Of a stretch of 12,827 nucleotides of DNA, positions 6,445 through 12,827 are shown one piece after another. The notes beneath the pieces were generated by a model. That model had not been told where the DNA came from. It saw only the letters and a program-made list of their open reading frames with translations, and ran no database searches. How positions within the stretch are numbered: the stretch's first letter is position 1; each line of letters begins with the position of its first letter. The DNA lies in the NCBI GenBank assembly GCA_021299075.1, contig JAJTFU010000121.1:1-12827 (forward strand), given 5' to 3'. The DNA is from Novosphingobium sp. (GTDB taxonomy: Bacteria > Pseudomonadota > Alphaproteobacteria > Sphingomonadales > Sphingomonadaceae). The translations under genes were made by a program, and so were the position numbers.

Positions 6445-6462
6445 CGCGGTCGCGTCAGGCGT
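6437..6462. terminator. Shared bidirectional hairpin between sodC and the MFS gene
   Basis: Arms 6438-6447 and 6452-6461 pair perfectly over 10 bp, with a GGTC loop and one further G-T pair outside. The sodC stop (6442-6444) lies in the left arm and the MFS stop (6455-6457) in the right arm. There is no long T run on either side, so it may act as a weak terminator or as 3'-end protection for both convergent transcripts. Confidence 0.55.
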
Positions 6463-8035
6463 TCTCGCCAGCGCGCTCGGCGAGGGTCGCTTCGGCCTGG
6501 GGCACAGCCTTGTAAGCATAGAACAGCAAGACCACCGCGATCGGTGCTACGGCGATCAGCGACAGGATCCCCGTGCGCAGGTCGCCAACCAGCTTGCCAT
6601 CAACCATGCTGCCGGCCAGGTCTGAAACCTGCCCGACCATGTAAGGGCCGAAGCATAGGCCGACCAGTGTGGTCCCCAGGAAGAACGAGGCCGTTGCCGT
6701 GCCGCGCATCCGCGGCAGGACCAGATCCTGGGTCGTCGCCGCAGCTGCACCAAGTGCCGCCGCCCCGAACAGACCGGCCAGGAAGTTCATCACATAGAAC
6801 AGCACCGGATTGGGCGTGGTATAGCCAATCCAGATCGGCAGGACCGGTGCGATCACGCCGAACAGGATCACCAGAATTCGCCCTGCAGGGTTCTTAGCCC
6901 GCAGCGTATCGGCCACGCGGCCGCCGATGATCACGCCCAGGAAGCCGCTGACCGCGCCATTGGCACCCAGCCAGAAGGCCAGCTGGTCCTTGGGCAGCTT
7001 GAGGACCTGTTCAGCATAGGGCGCCGACCAGAAGGCCAGGGCATAGGCCGCCAGCGAGACCATCGAATAGCCCAGCGTCGTGCAGATGAAGGCCGGAGTG
7101 CCCCAGATCAGGCGGAAAGTGGCCGGATCCTTCTGGCGCAGCACACTTGCCCATGAGAACACTGCATAATAGCCCAGCGCCACGGCCGACCATTGCGGCA
7201 AGTTGCCGGTCAACTGGATCATCACCCAGGCAAAGCTGCACAGCCCGACAGCCACCAGAACATTGACCACTAGCGGACCGAGCCCCCGGCGGGCAGCGCC
7301 CAGCAGCGTGAAGGGTGGCACGATCGTTGAGAGGTCAGCAAAGAATTCTGCAAAGGGTCGGTCCGAGCTCCGGCTGGGGGTCCCGTCCATAGCCCCGCGC
7401 ACCGGTTCACGCAGGGTGGCGACCCACAGGGCAACGAGGATGCCGGGAATGCCAACCGCCAGGAACGCCGCATGCCAGCCAACCAGGCCGAGCGGTCCGC
7501 CATCCGGGTAAGCGGCGTTCCAGACCTTGCTGATCTTGGCCCCGATCAGCAGCGACACGCCGCCGCCCAGGTACAGGCCCGAAGAATAGATCGCGAGTGC
7601 TGTGGCCCGCTGGCGCTTGGGGAAATAGTCGGAAATGAGCGAATAGGCCGTCGGGCTGGCCGTCGCCTCGCCGATGCCGACGCCCATGCGCGCCAGAGTC
7701 AGGGTCAGCTGGCTGCGGGCAAAGCCGGACAGCGCGGTCATGGTCGACCAGAGCGCCAGGCCGATGGCAAGCAGCTTCACCCGGCTCCAGTTATCAGCCA
7801 GCCGCCCGAGCGGAATGCCGAACAGCGCATAGAACACGGCAAAGGCCGCACCTCCGAGGAAGCCCATGTCGCTATCGGTCAGGTTGAGGTCGGCCTTGAT
7901 CTCCAGCGCCAGGATCGAAATGATCTGCCGGTCGATGAAGTTGAGGATGTATACGATAACCAGGACGCCGAGCACGTACCAGCTATAGGCCGTGGCTTCC
8001 CGCGGAGCGGCACCTTCATCCTGCGCTTCGTTCAC
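6455..8035 (-). CDS. MFS transporter, spinster-like type
   Basis: A 526-residue inner-membrane carrier with about 12 hydrophobic segments. The first segment, VLGVLVIVYILNFIDRQIIS (21-40), has the FIDRQ motif typical of the spinster-like branch. GRLADNWSRVKLL (77-89) is the MFS loop 2-3 motif A, and ARMGVGIGEA (115-124) is the motif in helix 4. A soluble stretch sits mid-protein between the two six-helix halves, and the C-terminus is short and Ala/Glu-rich. The substrate cannot be told; in sphingomonads such carriers are numerous and often sit near catabolic genes. The start is taken as GTG 8035, because GGGAGA lies about 7 bases before it. The frame is open up to 8173, but that stretch lies inside queC. 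The gene follows queC by 28 bases on the same strand and is probably co-transcribed with it. Confidence 0.85.
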   Translation of the reverse strand: MNEAQDEGAAPREATAYSWYVLGVLVIVYILNFIDRQIISILALEIKADLNLTDSDMGFLGGAAFAVFYALFGIPLGRLADNWSRVKLLAIGLALWSTMTALSGFARSQLTLTLARMGVGIGEATASPTAYSLISDYFPKRQRATALAIYSSGLYLGGGVSLLIGAKISKVWNAAYPDGGPLGLVGWHAAFLAVGIPGILVALWVATLREPVRGAMDGTPSRSSDRPFAEFFADLSTIVPPFTLLGAARRGLGPLVVNVLVAVGLCSFAWVMIQLTGNLPQWSAVALGYYAVFSWASVLRQKDPATFRLIWGTPAFICTTLGYSMVSLAAYALAFWSAPYAEQVLKLPKDQLAFWLGANGAVSGFLGVIIGGRVADTLRAKNPAGRILVILFGVIAPVLPIWIGYTTPNPVLFYVMNFLAGLFGAAALGAAAATTQDLVLPRMRGTATASFFLGTTLVGLCFGPYMVGQVSDLAGSMVDGKLVGDLRTGILSLIAVAPIAVVLLFYAYKAVPQAEATLAERAGENA

Positions 8036-8063
8036 CTGGTCTCTCCCTGTCACTCTTGTTCTA

Positions 8064-8759
8064 TCAGGCCGCATAGCGAGTCGGATCGACCAGCCCGGCC
8101 TTGGCAAAGCCTTCGCGGCGCAGCCGGCAACTGTCGCACAGACCGCAGGCCAAGCCATCTGGCTGCGGATCATAGCAGGACCAGCTCAGCCCCGCATCAA
8201 GCCCCAGCCGCTGTGCCTCGGCGGCGATTTCCGCCTTGCCGAGGAATTGCAGCGGCGCATGAATCCGCCATTCAGCGCCTTCGGCTCCGGCCTTGGTCGC
8301 CAGCCGCGCCAGGTCCTGGAACCCGGCGATGAATTCCGGCCGACAATCGGGATAGCCCGAATAGTCCAGCGCGTTCACACCGATAAACAGGTCTCGCACC
8401 CCCAGCGCCTCGGCCCAGGCCAGCGTCAGCGACAAGAATACCAGGTTGCGCGCCGGCACATAGGTCACCGGGATGTCCGGTCCGACCCCGTCCTTGGGCA
8501 CGGCAATAACGTCGGTCAGCGCCGAACCGCCGAACCGCGACAGATCGAGCGGCAGGATCACATGGCGCAGCGCCCCCATCCGCCTGGCGATCGCGCCGGC
8601 GGCGTCCAGTTCGCGCCGATGGCGCTGATTATAGTCGATCGTCAGCGCGTTGACCGCGTAACCGGCTTCCTGCGCGAGGCCAGCGACCACCATCGAATCG
8701 AGGCCACCTGACAGGAGCACGACAGCCTGGCGCTGTGGGGAATTGGCAGCGAAAGACAT
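8064..8759 (-). CDS. queC: 7-cyano-7-deazaguanine synthase
   Basis: QueC converts 7-carboxy-7-deazaguanine, ammonia and ATP into preQ0, the precursor of the tRNA base queuosine, in the cytoplasm. The 231-residue protein has the ATP-pyrophosphatase PP-loop SGGLDS (17-22), the TIDYNQRHRREL segment, VTYVPARNLVFLS (98-110) and GVNALDYSGYPDCRPEF. It ends with the four zinc cysteines Cys195, Cys205, Cys208 and Cys211 (SCYDP, CGLCDSC). Length and all key residues are normal. The start is ATG 8757-8759, just before the PP-loop as in the family; its ribosome site is weak. A TTG at 8795 would add 12 residues of no family resemblance. No other queuosine genes are in the window. The secreted DUF3617-like gene ends 47 bases upstream and may share its transcript. 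Confidence 0.95.
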   Translation of the reverse strand: MSFAANSPQRQAVVLLSGGLDSMVVAGLAQEAGYAVNALTIDYNQRHRRELDAAGAIARRMGALRHVILPLDLSRFGGSALTDVIAVPKDGVGPDIPVTYVPARNLVFLSLTLAWAEALGVRDLFIGVNALDYSGYPDCRPEFIAGFQDLARLATKAGAEGAEWRIHAPLQFLGKAEIAAEAQRLGLDAGLSWSCYDPQPDGLACGLCDSCRLRREGFAKAGLVDPTRYAA

Positions 8760-8806
8760 TGTTACCGGGCTAGCCTGCGCGCAGCCCTGTGGCAACTGCG
8801 CTGTGT

Positions 8807-9217
8807 TCAGCCGCCGCAGTCTCCGGTGCGGCGGGCCTCGGCCGCGAACTCGAACGGCAGGCCCTCGGCAATGCCCTGAGTCTCGATCTGGACGAGCCGA
8901 CCGGTTTCTCGGCGGATCGAGGTGCGGCCATAGCCGCGACCGCGGCAGGTGTACTGCACGGTCACCTCATCAGCCCGGTCATCAACCACCAGCCGCTCGC
9001 AATTCAGGGCTTCATGCCGCAGCTGGATCAGCTTGCGGCCATTGTCCACGCACACCGGGTAGGTCCGGCGGCTGCCATCGCGGAGCCGGATCTCCCACCG
9101 GCCGGGTTCGATCTGGTCAAGCATCGCCAGTGCCGGGCGCTGGCTGGAGGCTGGCACGGCCAGCGCCGCCCAGCCCGCCAGGGCCACGGCAATCGCTCGC
9201 ATCAGCAACTTGTGCAT
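8807..9217 (-). CDS. Small secreted protein, DUF3617-like
   Basis: A 136-residue protein with a signal peptide (about residues 1-25, a hydrophobic AIAVALAGWAALAV core ending PASSQ), so probably periplasmic. The mature part opens with LDQIEPGRWEIRLRDG, the PGxWE pattern seen at the start of DUF3617 proteins. It has four cysteines (56, 73, 91, 134), which could form two disulfides. No catalytic motif is visible and the function is unknown. The start is ATG 9217, with a purine-rich site (GGGGGGAGAGG) on the minus strand just upstream. It is the first gene of a probable three-gene unit with queC and the MFS carrier. The DUF3617 assignment rests on pattern only; a family-less sphingomonad protein is the alternative. 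Confidence 0.7.
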   Translation of the reverse strand: MHKLLMRAIAVALAGWAALAVPASSQRPALAMLDQIEPGRWEIRLRDGSRRTYPVCVDNGRKLIQLRHEALNCERLVVDDRADEVTVQYTCRGRGYGRTSIRRETGRLVQIETQGIAEGLPFEFAAEARRTGDCGG

Positions 9218-9333
9218 GCCGCCTCTCCCCCCGATTGCCCCATTTGTCCTAACGAACGGACAGGCAACGGGATTTCGCTTGTAACATAGCGACGACCACC
9301 GGCCAAACGTGTATTTCTATCGACGAACCGTTG
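9218..9333. other. Intergenic region with weak dyad, likely promoter of the DUF3617-queC-MFS unit
   Basis: These 116 bases separate the end of hslO from the DUF3617-like gene. An interrupted dyad TGTCC-N8-GGACA lies at 9245-9262, 28 bases from the start codon. I see neither a convincing -35/-10 pair nor a hairpin with a T run to end the hslO transcript. Confidence 0.3.
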
Positions 9334-10242
9334 TCATATCTCGATCTGGAACAGCTTCGAGCAGAACGCGCAGTCGACCTCGATCAAACCGGCATCATTA
9401 CGCATATCAATCCGCTCGGCCTCCGGGAACCTGGCTAGGACGCTCTGGTAGTGGGCGATCGAGCAGCGGCAGCCGCGCTGAAGCACACGACCGGTCTCGA
9501 CCCGAACCTCTGATTCGTCATGGAACAGCCGCCAGACCAGCGCCTCCAGCGAGAGGTCCGGATCGACCAGTTCCTCCGGGCGCGTGCTGCCGGCCAGCAC
9601 CGCGACGTGCTCCCATTCCGGATGGTCCGGCTTCACATGCAGCCGCTCCCGGCCTTCCTCGCCTTCGGCGAGGTGCTGGACCAGGATGCCGGCACCAATG
9701 CAGCCAGCCGAACCATCACCAATCCCGACGCGAATCAGGGTCGGCACCTGCTCGCTCTGGGCAAAGTAGCTCTCGCAGGCCTCTCCCAAGCTGGCGCCCT
9801 CAAGCGGAACGATCCCCTGATAGCGCTGGCCAGTAGTGGCAAGATCGAAAGTGACCGCCAGATAGCCCTTGCCGAACAGCGCATAGAGCGAGGGATCGCG
9901 GCCCAGCATGGCCAGCCGCTCCGGATCGTGCCGGACATAGCCGCGCAGCTCACCATTGCGGTAATCGCAGACCAGCAGGTCAACCACGCCCGCCTCGGTC
10001 TGGGCCTGCATGGTCAGCTGGCTTTCCTCGTCCTTGAGTAGCGTGCCAAGCAGCGCCGCCAGCACCAGGGCTTCGGCCAGCAGCCGGCGGATCGGCGGCG
10101 GGTAATCATGCGCGGTCAGGATCGTGTCGAGCACGGGCCCGAGCCGCACCACCCGGCCCCGGGCATTGCGATCCGGGATCGAGAAGCGCAGCACCCGGTC
10201 ATAGCCGGTTTCACCCGCCGCGATATGTTCGGGCAGGCTCAC
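9334..10242 (-). CDS. hslO: Redox-regulated chaperone Hsp33
   Basis: Hsp33 is a cytosolic holdase switched on by oxidation: its zinc-bound cysteines form disulfides under stress and the C-terminal domain unfolds. The 302-residue protein has the N-terminal substrate-binding domain (about 15-190, including [20 protein letters not shown] and YQGIVPLEG), a linker, and the zinc switch with Cys258-x-Cys260 (RGCRCS) and Cys291-x-x-Cys294 (DCAFCSK). All four cysteines are present, so redox control should work. The start is taken as GTG 10240-10242, whose last bases overlap the argF stop as GTGA (10239-10242). The frame is open up to 10308, but that stretch lies inside argF. The overlap implies translation coupled to argF, so Hsp33 is made with the arginine enzymes. 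Confidence 0.93.
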   Translation of the reverse strand: MSLPEHIAAGETGYDRVLRFSIPDRNARGRVVRLGPVLDTILTAHDYPPPIRRLLAEALVLAALLGTLLKDEESQLTMQAQTEAGVVDLLVCDYRNGELRGYVRHDPERLAMLGRDPSLYALFGKGYLAVTFDLATTGQRYQGIVPLEGASLGEACESYFAQSEQVPTLIRVGIGDGSAGCIGAGILVQHLAEGEEGRERLHVKPDHPEWEHVAVLAGSTRPEELVDPDLSLEALVWRLFHDESEVRVETGRVLQRGCRCSIAHYQSVLARFPEAERIDMRNDAGLIEVDCAFCSKLFQIEI

Positions 10243-11165
10243 AGCTGACCGAAGGCCCAGCGCAGCACGCTCTTCTGCGCATGGATGCGGTTCTCGGCCT
10301 CGTCCCACACGGCCGACTGCGGACCATCGATCACGGCATCGGTCACTTCCTCACCGCGGTGCGCAGGCAGGCAGTGGAGGAAGGTTGCGCCCGCCCCGGC
10401 CAAGTCCATCAGCTGCGCATCAACCTGGAACGGCGCCATCGCCGCCAGCTTGTTGTGGGCATGATCCTGGCCCATCGAGACCCAGGTGTCGGTTACCACC
10501 ACGTCGGCTCCGCGCGCCGCTTCGGCGGCATCGTTGGTCAGGCTGATGGTTGCGCCGAGTGCGCGGGCCCGCTCGATGTAGCCGGCGTCCGGCTCATAGC
10601 CCTTTGGCGTGCCAACCCGGACATTGAAGTGCAGCAGGCCGGCCGCCTCGATGATCGAGTTGAGCACGTTGTTGCTATCGCCGAGCCAGGCAACCTCCAG
10701 GCCGGGCAGGGCCTTGCCGCGCTCCAGCAGGGTCAGCAGGTCGGCCATGATCTGGCAGGGGTGGCTTTCGTCGGTCAGGCCGTTGATCACCGGCACGGTG
10801 GCATGGTGGGCCAGTTCCTCGATCTTGGCGTGATCGTCGGTGCGCAGCATGATCGCATCGACCATCCGGCTGAGCACGCGGGCCGTATCGGCAATGGTCT
10901 CGCCCCGGCCGAGCTGGCTGGTGCCGGATTCGAGCGTGATCGCACTCCCACCAAGCTGGCGCATTGCGATGTCGAATGAAACGCGGGTGCGGGTTGAGTT
11001 CTTCTCGAACACCATGGCCAGGACATGACCGGCCAGCGGCGCATCGGCGTCCGGTTGGCCCTTCGGCCAGCTGGCCCGCGCCGCCTTGCGATCAAGCGCA
11101 TCGTTCAGCATGGCGACGAGGCCATCACCCCCCGCATCGGCGAGGTTCAGGAAGTGCCGGGTCAT
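10239..11165 (-). CDS. argF: Ornithine carbamoyltransferase
   Basis: ArgF joins ornithine and carbamoyl phosphate to citrulline, the sixth step of arginine synthesis, as a cytosolic trimer. The 308-residue protein is of normal length. It has the carbamoyl-phosphate motif STRTR (57-61), HPCQ (135-138), the ornithine-binding DTWVSMG (226-232) and the catalytic HCLP (264-267), so it should be active. The start ATG overlaps the argD stop as ATGA (11162-11165). There is no separate promoter, and the gene depends on argD transcription. I see no sign of a degradative (arcB-like) context such as arcA or arcC, and pairing with argD supports the biosynthetic role. Confidence 0.97.
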   Translation of the reverse strand: MTRHFLNLADAGGDGLVAMLNDALDRKAARASWPKGQPDADAPLAGHVLAMVFEKNSTRTRVSFDIAMRQLGGSAITLESGTSQLGRGETIADTARVLSRMVDAIMLRTDDHAKIEELAHHATVPVINGLTDESHPCQIMADLLTLLERGKALPGLEVAWLGDSNNVLNSIIEAAGLLHFNVRVGTPKGYEPDAGYIERARALGATISLTNDAAEAARGADVVVTDTWVSMGQDHAHNKLAAMAPFQVDAQLMDLAGAGATFLHCLPAHRGEEVTDAVIDGPQSAVWDEAENRIHAQKSVLRWAFGQL

Positions 11166-12295
11166 GCGGTTGGTTCCGGCGGCTGATAGCTGGCCGCACC
11201 GGCCGAGAGCTTGTCAAAGAACTCGTCGATCTCGGCATCGCCGATCACCAGCGGCGGCACCAGGCGCAGCGTGTTGTCCCCGGCGGCGACCGTCAGCAGG
11301 TGGTGGTTATCACGCAGGTGCGCCACAAAGCCGCGGGTTTCGAACTTCATCTTGATCCCCAGCATCAGGCCCTTGCCGCGGACCAGCTCGAACATGTCAG
11401 GGTAATTGCCGATGAACTGCTCCAGCCGGCTGCGCAGGCGCTCGCTGGTGGTGCGCACCTGGGCGAGGAATTCATCGTTGGCAACGGCGTCGAGCACGGC
11501 TTCCGCGGCGGCCATGGCCAGCGGATTGCCGCCATAGGTTGAGCCGTGAGTGCCGATCACCATGCCGCGCGCGGCCTTTTCGGTCGCCAGGCAGGCGCCG
11601 ATCGGGAAGCCGCCGCCCAGGCCCTTGGCAGTCGCAACCACGTCCGGGGTGATGCCATACTGCTCATAGGCATAGAGCGTGCCGGAACGGGCCACGCCGC
11701 ACTGCACTTCGTCGAGCGCCAGCAGCAGGTCATGCTCATCGGCGAGAGCGCGCAGGCCCTGCATGAATTCGTCGGAAGCCGGACGGATCCCGCCCTCGCC
11801 CTGCACCGGCTCAACCAGGAAGCCGGCAGTGTTCGGACCGATTGCCGCCTTGGCGCCTTCCAGATCGTCAAAGTCGACGTACTTGAAGCCGGCCAGGAGC
11901 GGGTGGAAGCCCTTGTGCATCTTCTCCTGGTTGGAGGCGCTGATCGTCGCCATGGTCCGCCCGTGGAAGGCGTTCTTGAAGGTGATGATTTCGAACTTGT
12001 GATCGTTGCCGACATGACTGTGATAGGCGCGCACCGTCTTGATCGCGCATTCCACTGCCTCAGCCCCGGAATTGGTGAAGAACACCGTGTCGGCAAAGGT
12101 CAGGTCGACCAGCCGCTGGGCCAAGTGCTCACCCTGCGGGCTGCCATAGAGGTTCGACACGTGCATCAGCGCCGCAATGCCTGCGGCGAAATCGAGATAT
12201 CGCTGCCCGTCTTCCCCGATCAGGTGACAGTGCTCTCCGCGCACCGGGCGAAAGCCGCAGCGGGGGTAGACTGGCATGAGCGGAGTGATCGACAT
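11162..12295 (-). CDS. argD: Acetylornithine aminotransferase, apparently missing ~20 residues
   Basis: ArgD is a class III PLP aminotransferase that makes N-acetylornithine with glutamate as donor; many also serve lysine synthesis. The start is ATG 12295 ([12 protein letters not shown]), with AAGGA about 9 bases upstream; an in-frame start at 12346 adds unrelated sequence. Present are NSGAEA (75-80) for the PLP phosphate, KNAFHGRT (107-114), EPVQGEGG (162-169), DEVQCG (195-200, Asp195 to the pyridine N), Lys224 in ATAKGLGGG for the Schiff base, and [11 protein letters not shown]. The total of 377 residues is short for the family (about 395-405). The gap is visible: DFAAGIA (35-41) runs straight into ALMHVSN (42-48), where family members have about 20 further residues including the GHxHP segment. 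The deletion is in frame. Activity is doubtful unless the segment is dispensable here. Confidence 0.92.
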   Translation of the reverse strand: MSITPLMPVYPRCGFRPVRGEHCHLIGEDGQRYLDFAAGIAALMHVSNLYGSPQGEHLAQRLVDLTFADTVFFTNSGAEAVECAIKTVRAYHSHVGNDHKFEIITFKNAFHGRTMATISASNQEKMHKGFHPLLAGFKYVDFDDLEGAKAAIGPNTAGFLVEPVQGEGGIRPASDEFMQGLRALADEHDLLLALDEVQCGVARSGTLYAYEQYGITPDVVATAKGLGGGFPIGACLATEKAARGMVIGTHGSTYGGNPLAMAAAEAVLDAVANDEFLAQVRTTSERLRSRLEQFIGNYPDMFELVRGKGLMLGIKMKFETRGFVAHLRDNHHLLTVAAGDNTLRLVPPLVIGDAEIDEFFDKLSAGAASYQPPEPTA

Positions 12296-12346
12296 CGCGG
12301 AATTCCTTTGCTGGATGCGAGATATGCATGAATTGGAAAACGACAA

Positions 12347-12372
12347 ATGGCGGCCCCGCGAAGGGCCGCCAT
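12347..12372 (-). terminator. Rho-independent terminator of the cold-shock gene
   Basis: A perfect 10-bp stem (12347-12356 with 12363-12372) encloses a 6-base loop. On the minus strand it is followed by TTGTCGTTTT, a fair T-rich tail. It lies 59 bases after the cold-shock stop and 52 bases before the argD start, which separates the two transcripts. It implies that argD has its own promoter in 12296-12346, where I see no clear boxes. Confidence 0.7.
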
Positions 12373-12398
12373 CTGCGGTGTTCTAGGCCGTGTCATGC

Positions 12399-12415
12399 CC
12401 CGGGGCAACCCCGGG
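12399..12415. repeat. GC inverted repeat CCCGGGG-N3-CCCCGGG
   Basis: A perfect 7-bp dyad with a 3-base loop in the 3' untranslated part of the cold-shock gene, upstream of its terminator. It could be a processing or stability hairpin or one unit of a dispersed GC-rich repeat. A single copy is seen in the window, so its class cannot be told. Confidence 0.4.
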
Positions 12416-12430
12416 ACCGGCGCTGGCAGG

Positions 12431-12826
12431 TTAGGCCTGCAGCGGCGTCAGGTTCACGGCCGAATACTTGCCTCGTCGGTCGACTTCGATATCGAACTCA
12501 ACCCGGTCACCTTCGTTGAGGCCGGACATGCCCGAACGCTCAACCGCGCTGATGTGCACGAAGGCATCGGGCTGGCCATCATCACGCGTGATGAAGCCAA
12601 AGCCCTTCATCGAGTTGAAGAACTTGACCGTCCCGGACGCCTTTTCACCCGTCAGCTGGCGCTGCGGCGCGGCTTCGCGCTTGGGCGCTTCGATCAGGTC
12701 ACCAACGATCTCGAGATCGCTGGCCGAAATCTTGCCGCCGCGATCGACCAGCGTGAACTTCAGCGTCTGACCTTCGGCCAGGCTTTCCAGCCCGGCGCGC
12801 TCGACCGCGCTGATGTGCACGAACAC
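12431..12826 (-). CDS. Double cold-shock-domain protein, C-terminal part (5' end beyond window)
   Basis: The frame runs off the right edge, where the first visible codon is an internal Val before FVHISAVERAGL, so the start is not in the window. About 131 residues are seen. The first cold-shock domain is cut: its RNP2 (FVHIS) and last strands remain, ending ISASDLEIV. A charged linker (APKREAAPQRQLTGEK) leads to a complete second domain, SGTVKFFNSMKGFGFITRDD, with RNP1 KGFGFI and RNP2 FVHIS, ending KYSAVNLTPLQA. Cold-shock domains bind single-stranded RNA or DNA and melt structure. Two-domain versions are common in alphaproteobacteria and are often growth-phase rather than cold regulated. The stop is TAA (12431-12433), followed by a terminator at 12347-12372. 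Confidence 0.93.
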   Translation of the reverse strand: MFVHISAVERAGLESLAEGQTLKFTLVDRGGKISASDLEIVGDLIEAPKREAAPQRQLTGEKASGTVKFFNSMKGFGFITRDDGQPDAFVHISAVERSGMSGLNEGDRVEFDIEVDRRGKYSAVNLTPLQA

Positions 12827-12827
12827 G

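Noticed and set aside
8036..8173. 46-residue N-terminal extension of the MFS transporter
   Set aside because: Most of it lies inside queC and has no membrane-protein or family resemblance; GTG 8035 has a good ribosome site.
1..12827. CRISPR array, tRNA or rRNA genes, insertion sequences, toxin-antitoxin pairs, retron or biosynthetic cluster
   Set aside because: No regularly spaced repeats, RNA-gene folds, transposase motifs or reverse-transcriptase motifs were seen on either strand.

Overview
The window reads as chromosomal DNA of a GC-rich alphaproteobacterium, most likely a member of the Sphingomonadales (Sphingomonas/Novosphingobium/Erythrobacter relatives). This rests on remembered family resemblance, not on a search. 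The signs are the polyproline-linked OmpA protein, terminase and DUF2793 genes of the gene-transfer-agent (GTA) type, a spinster-type MFS carrier and the argD-argF-hslO order.

Layout. Bases 1-329 hold the C-terminal end of a TPR protein. It converges on a minus-strand operon (3144 to 336) of a DedA/YqaA-like membrane protein, a glutathione-S-transferase-like protein and a secreted serine hydrolase with a C-terminal carbohydrate-binding-like domain; successive genes overlap by ATGA. A dyad-rich region with a near-consensus promoter (3208-3292) faces right into the wreck of a GTA/phage cluster (3331-4614). That wreck contains a frameshifted small terminase, the first ~155 residues of the large terminase, and, joined directly to it, a DUF2793 gene with an in-frame TGA. 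An intact OmpA gene with a run of 23 prolines follows (4771-5862) and ends at a strong terminator. Next is a lipoprotein Cu/Zn superoxide dismutase gene broken by a one-base deletion (5951-6444).

From 6455 to the right end all genes lie on the minus strand. Read in transcription order they are: the end of a double cold-shock-domain protein (right edge), argD, argF, hslO, a small secreted DUF3617-like protein, queC and an MFS transporter. argD-argF-hslO are coupled by 4-base overlaps. ArgD appears to lack about 20 conserved residues near its N-terminus.

Main conclusion. I found no wholly new multi-gene system. The most interesting signal is a collapsed GTA/prophage locus: its first two genes and a gene usually near its far end remain, with everything between removed by one deletion. 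A promoter with nested dyads still sits upstream. Several lesions elsewhere (sodC, argD) suggest either real gene decay or sequence errors, and read-level checking would separate these.
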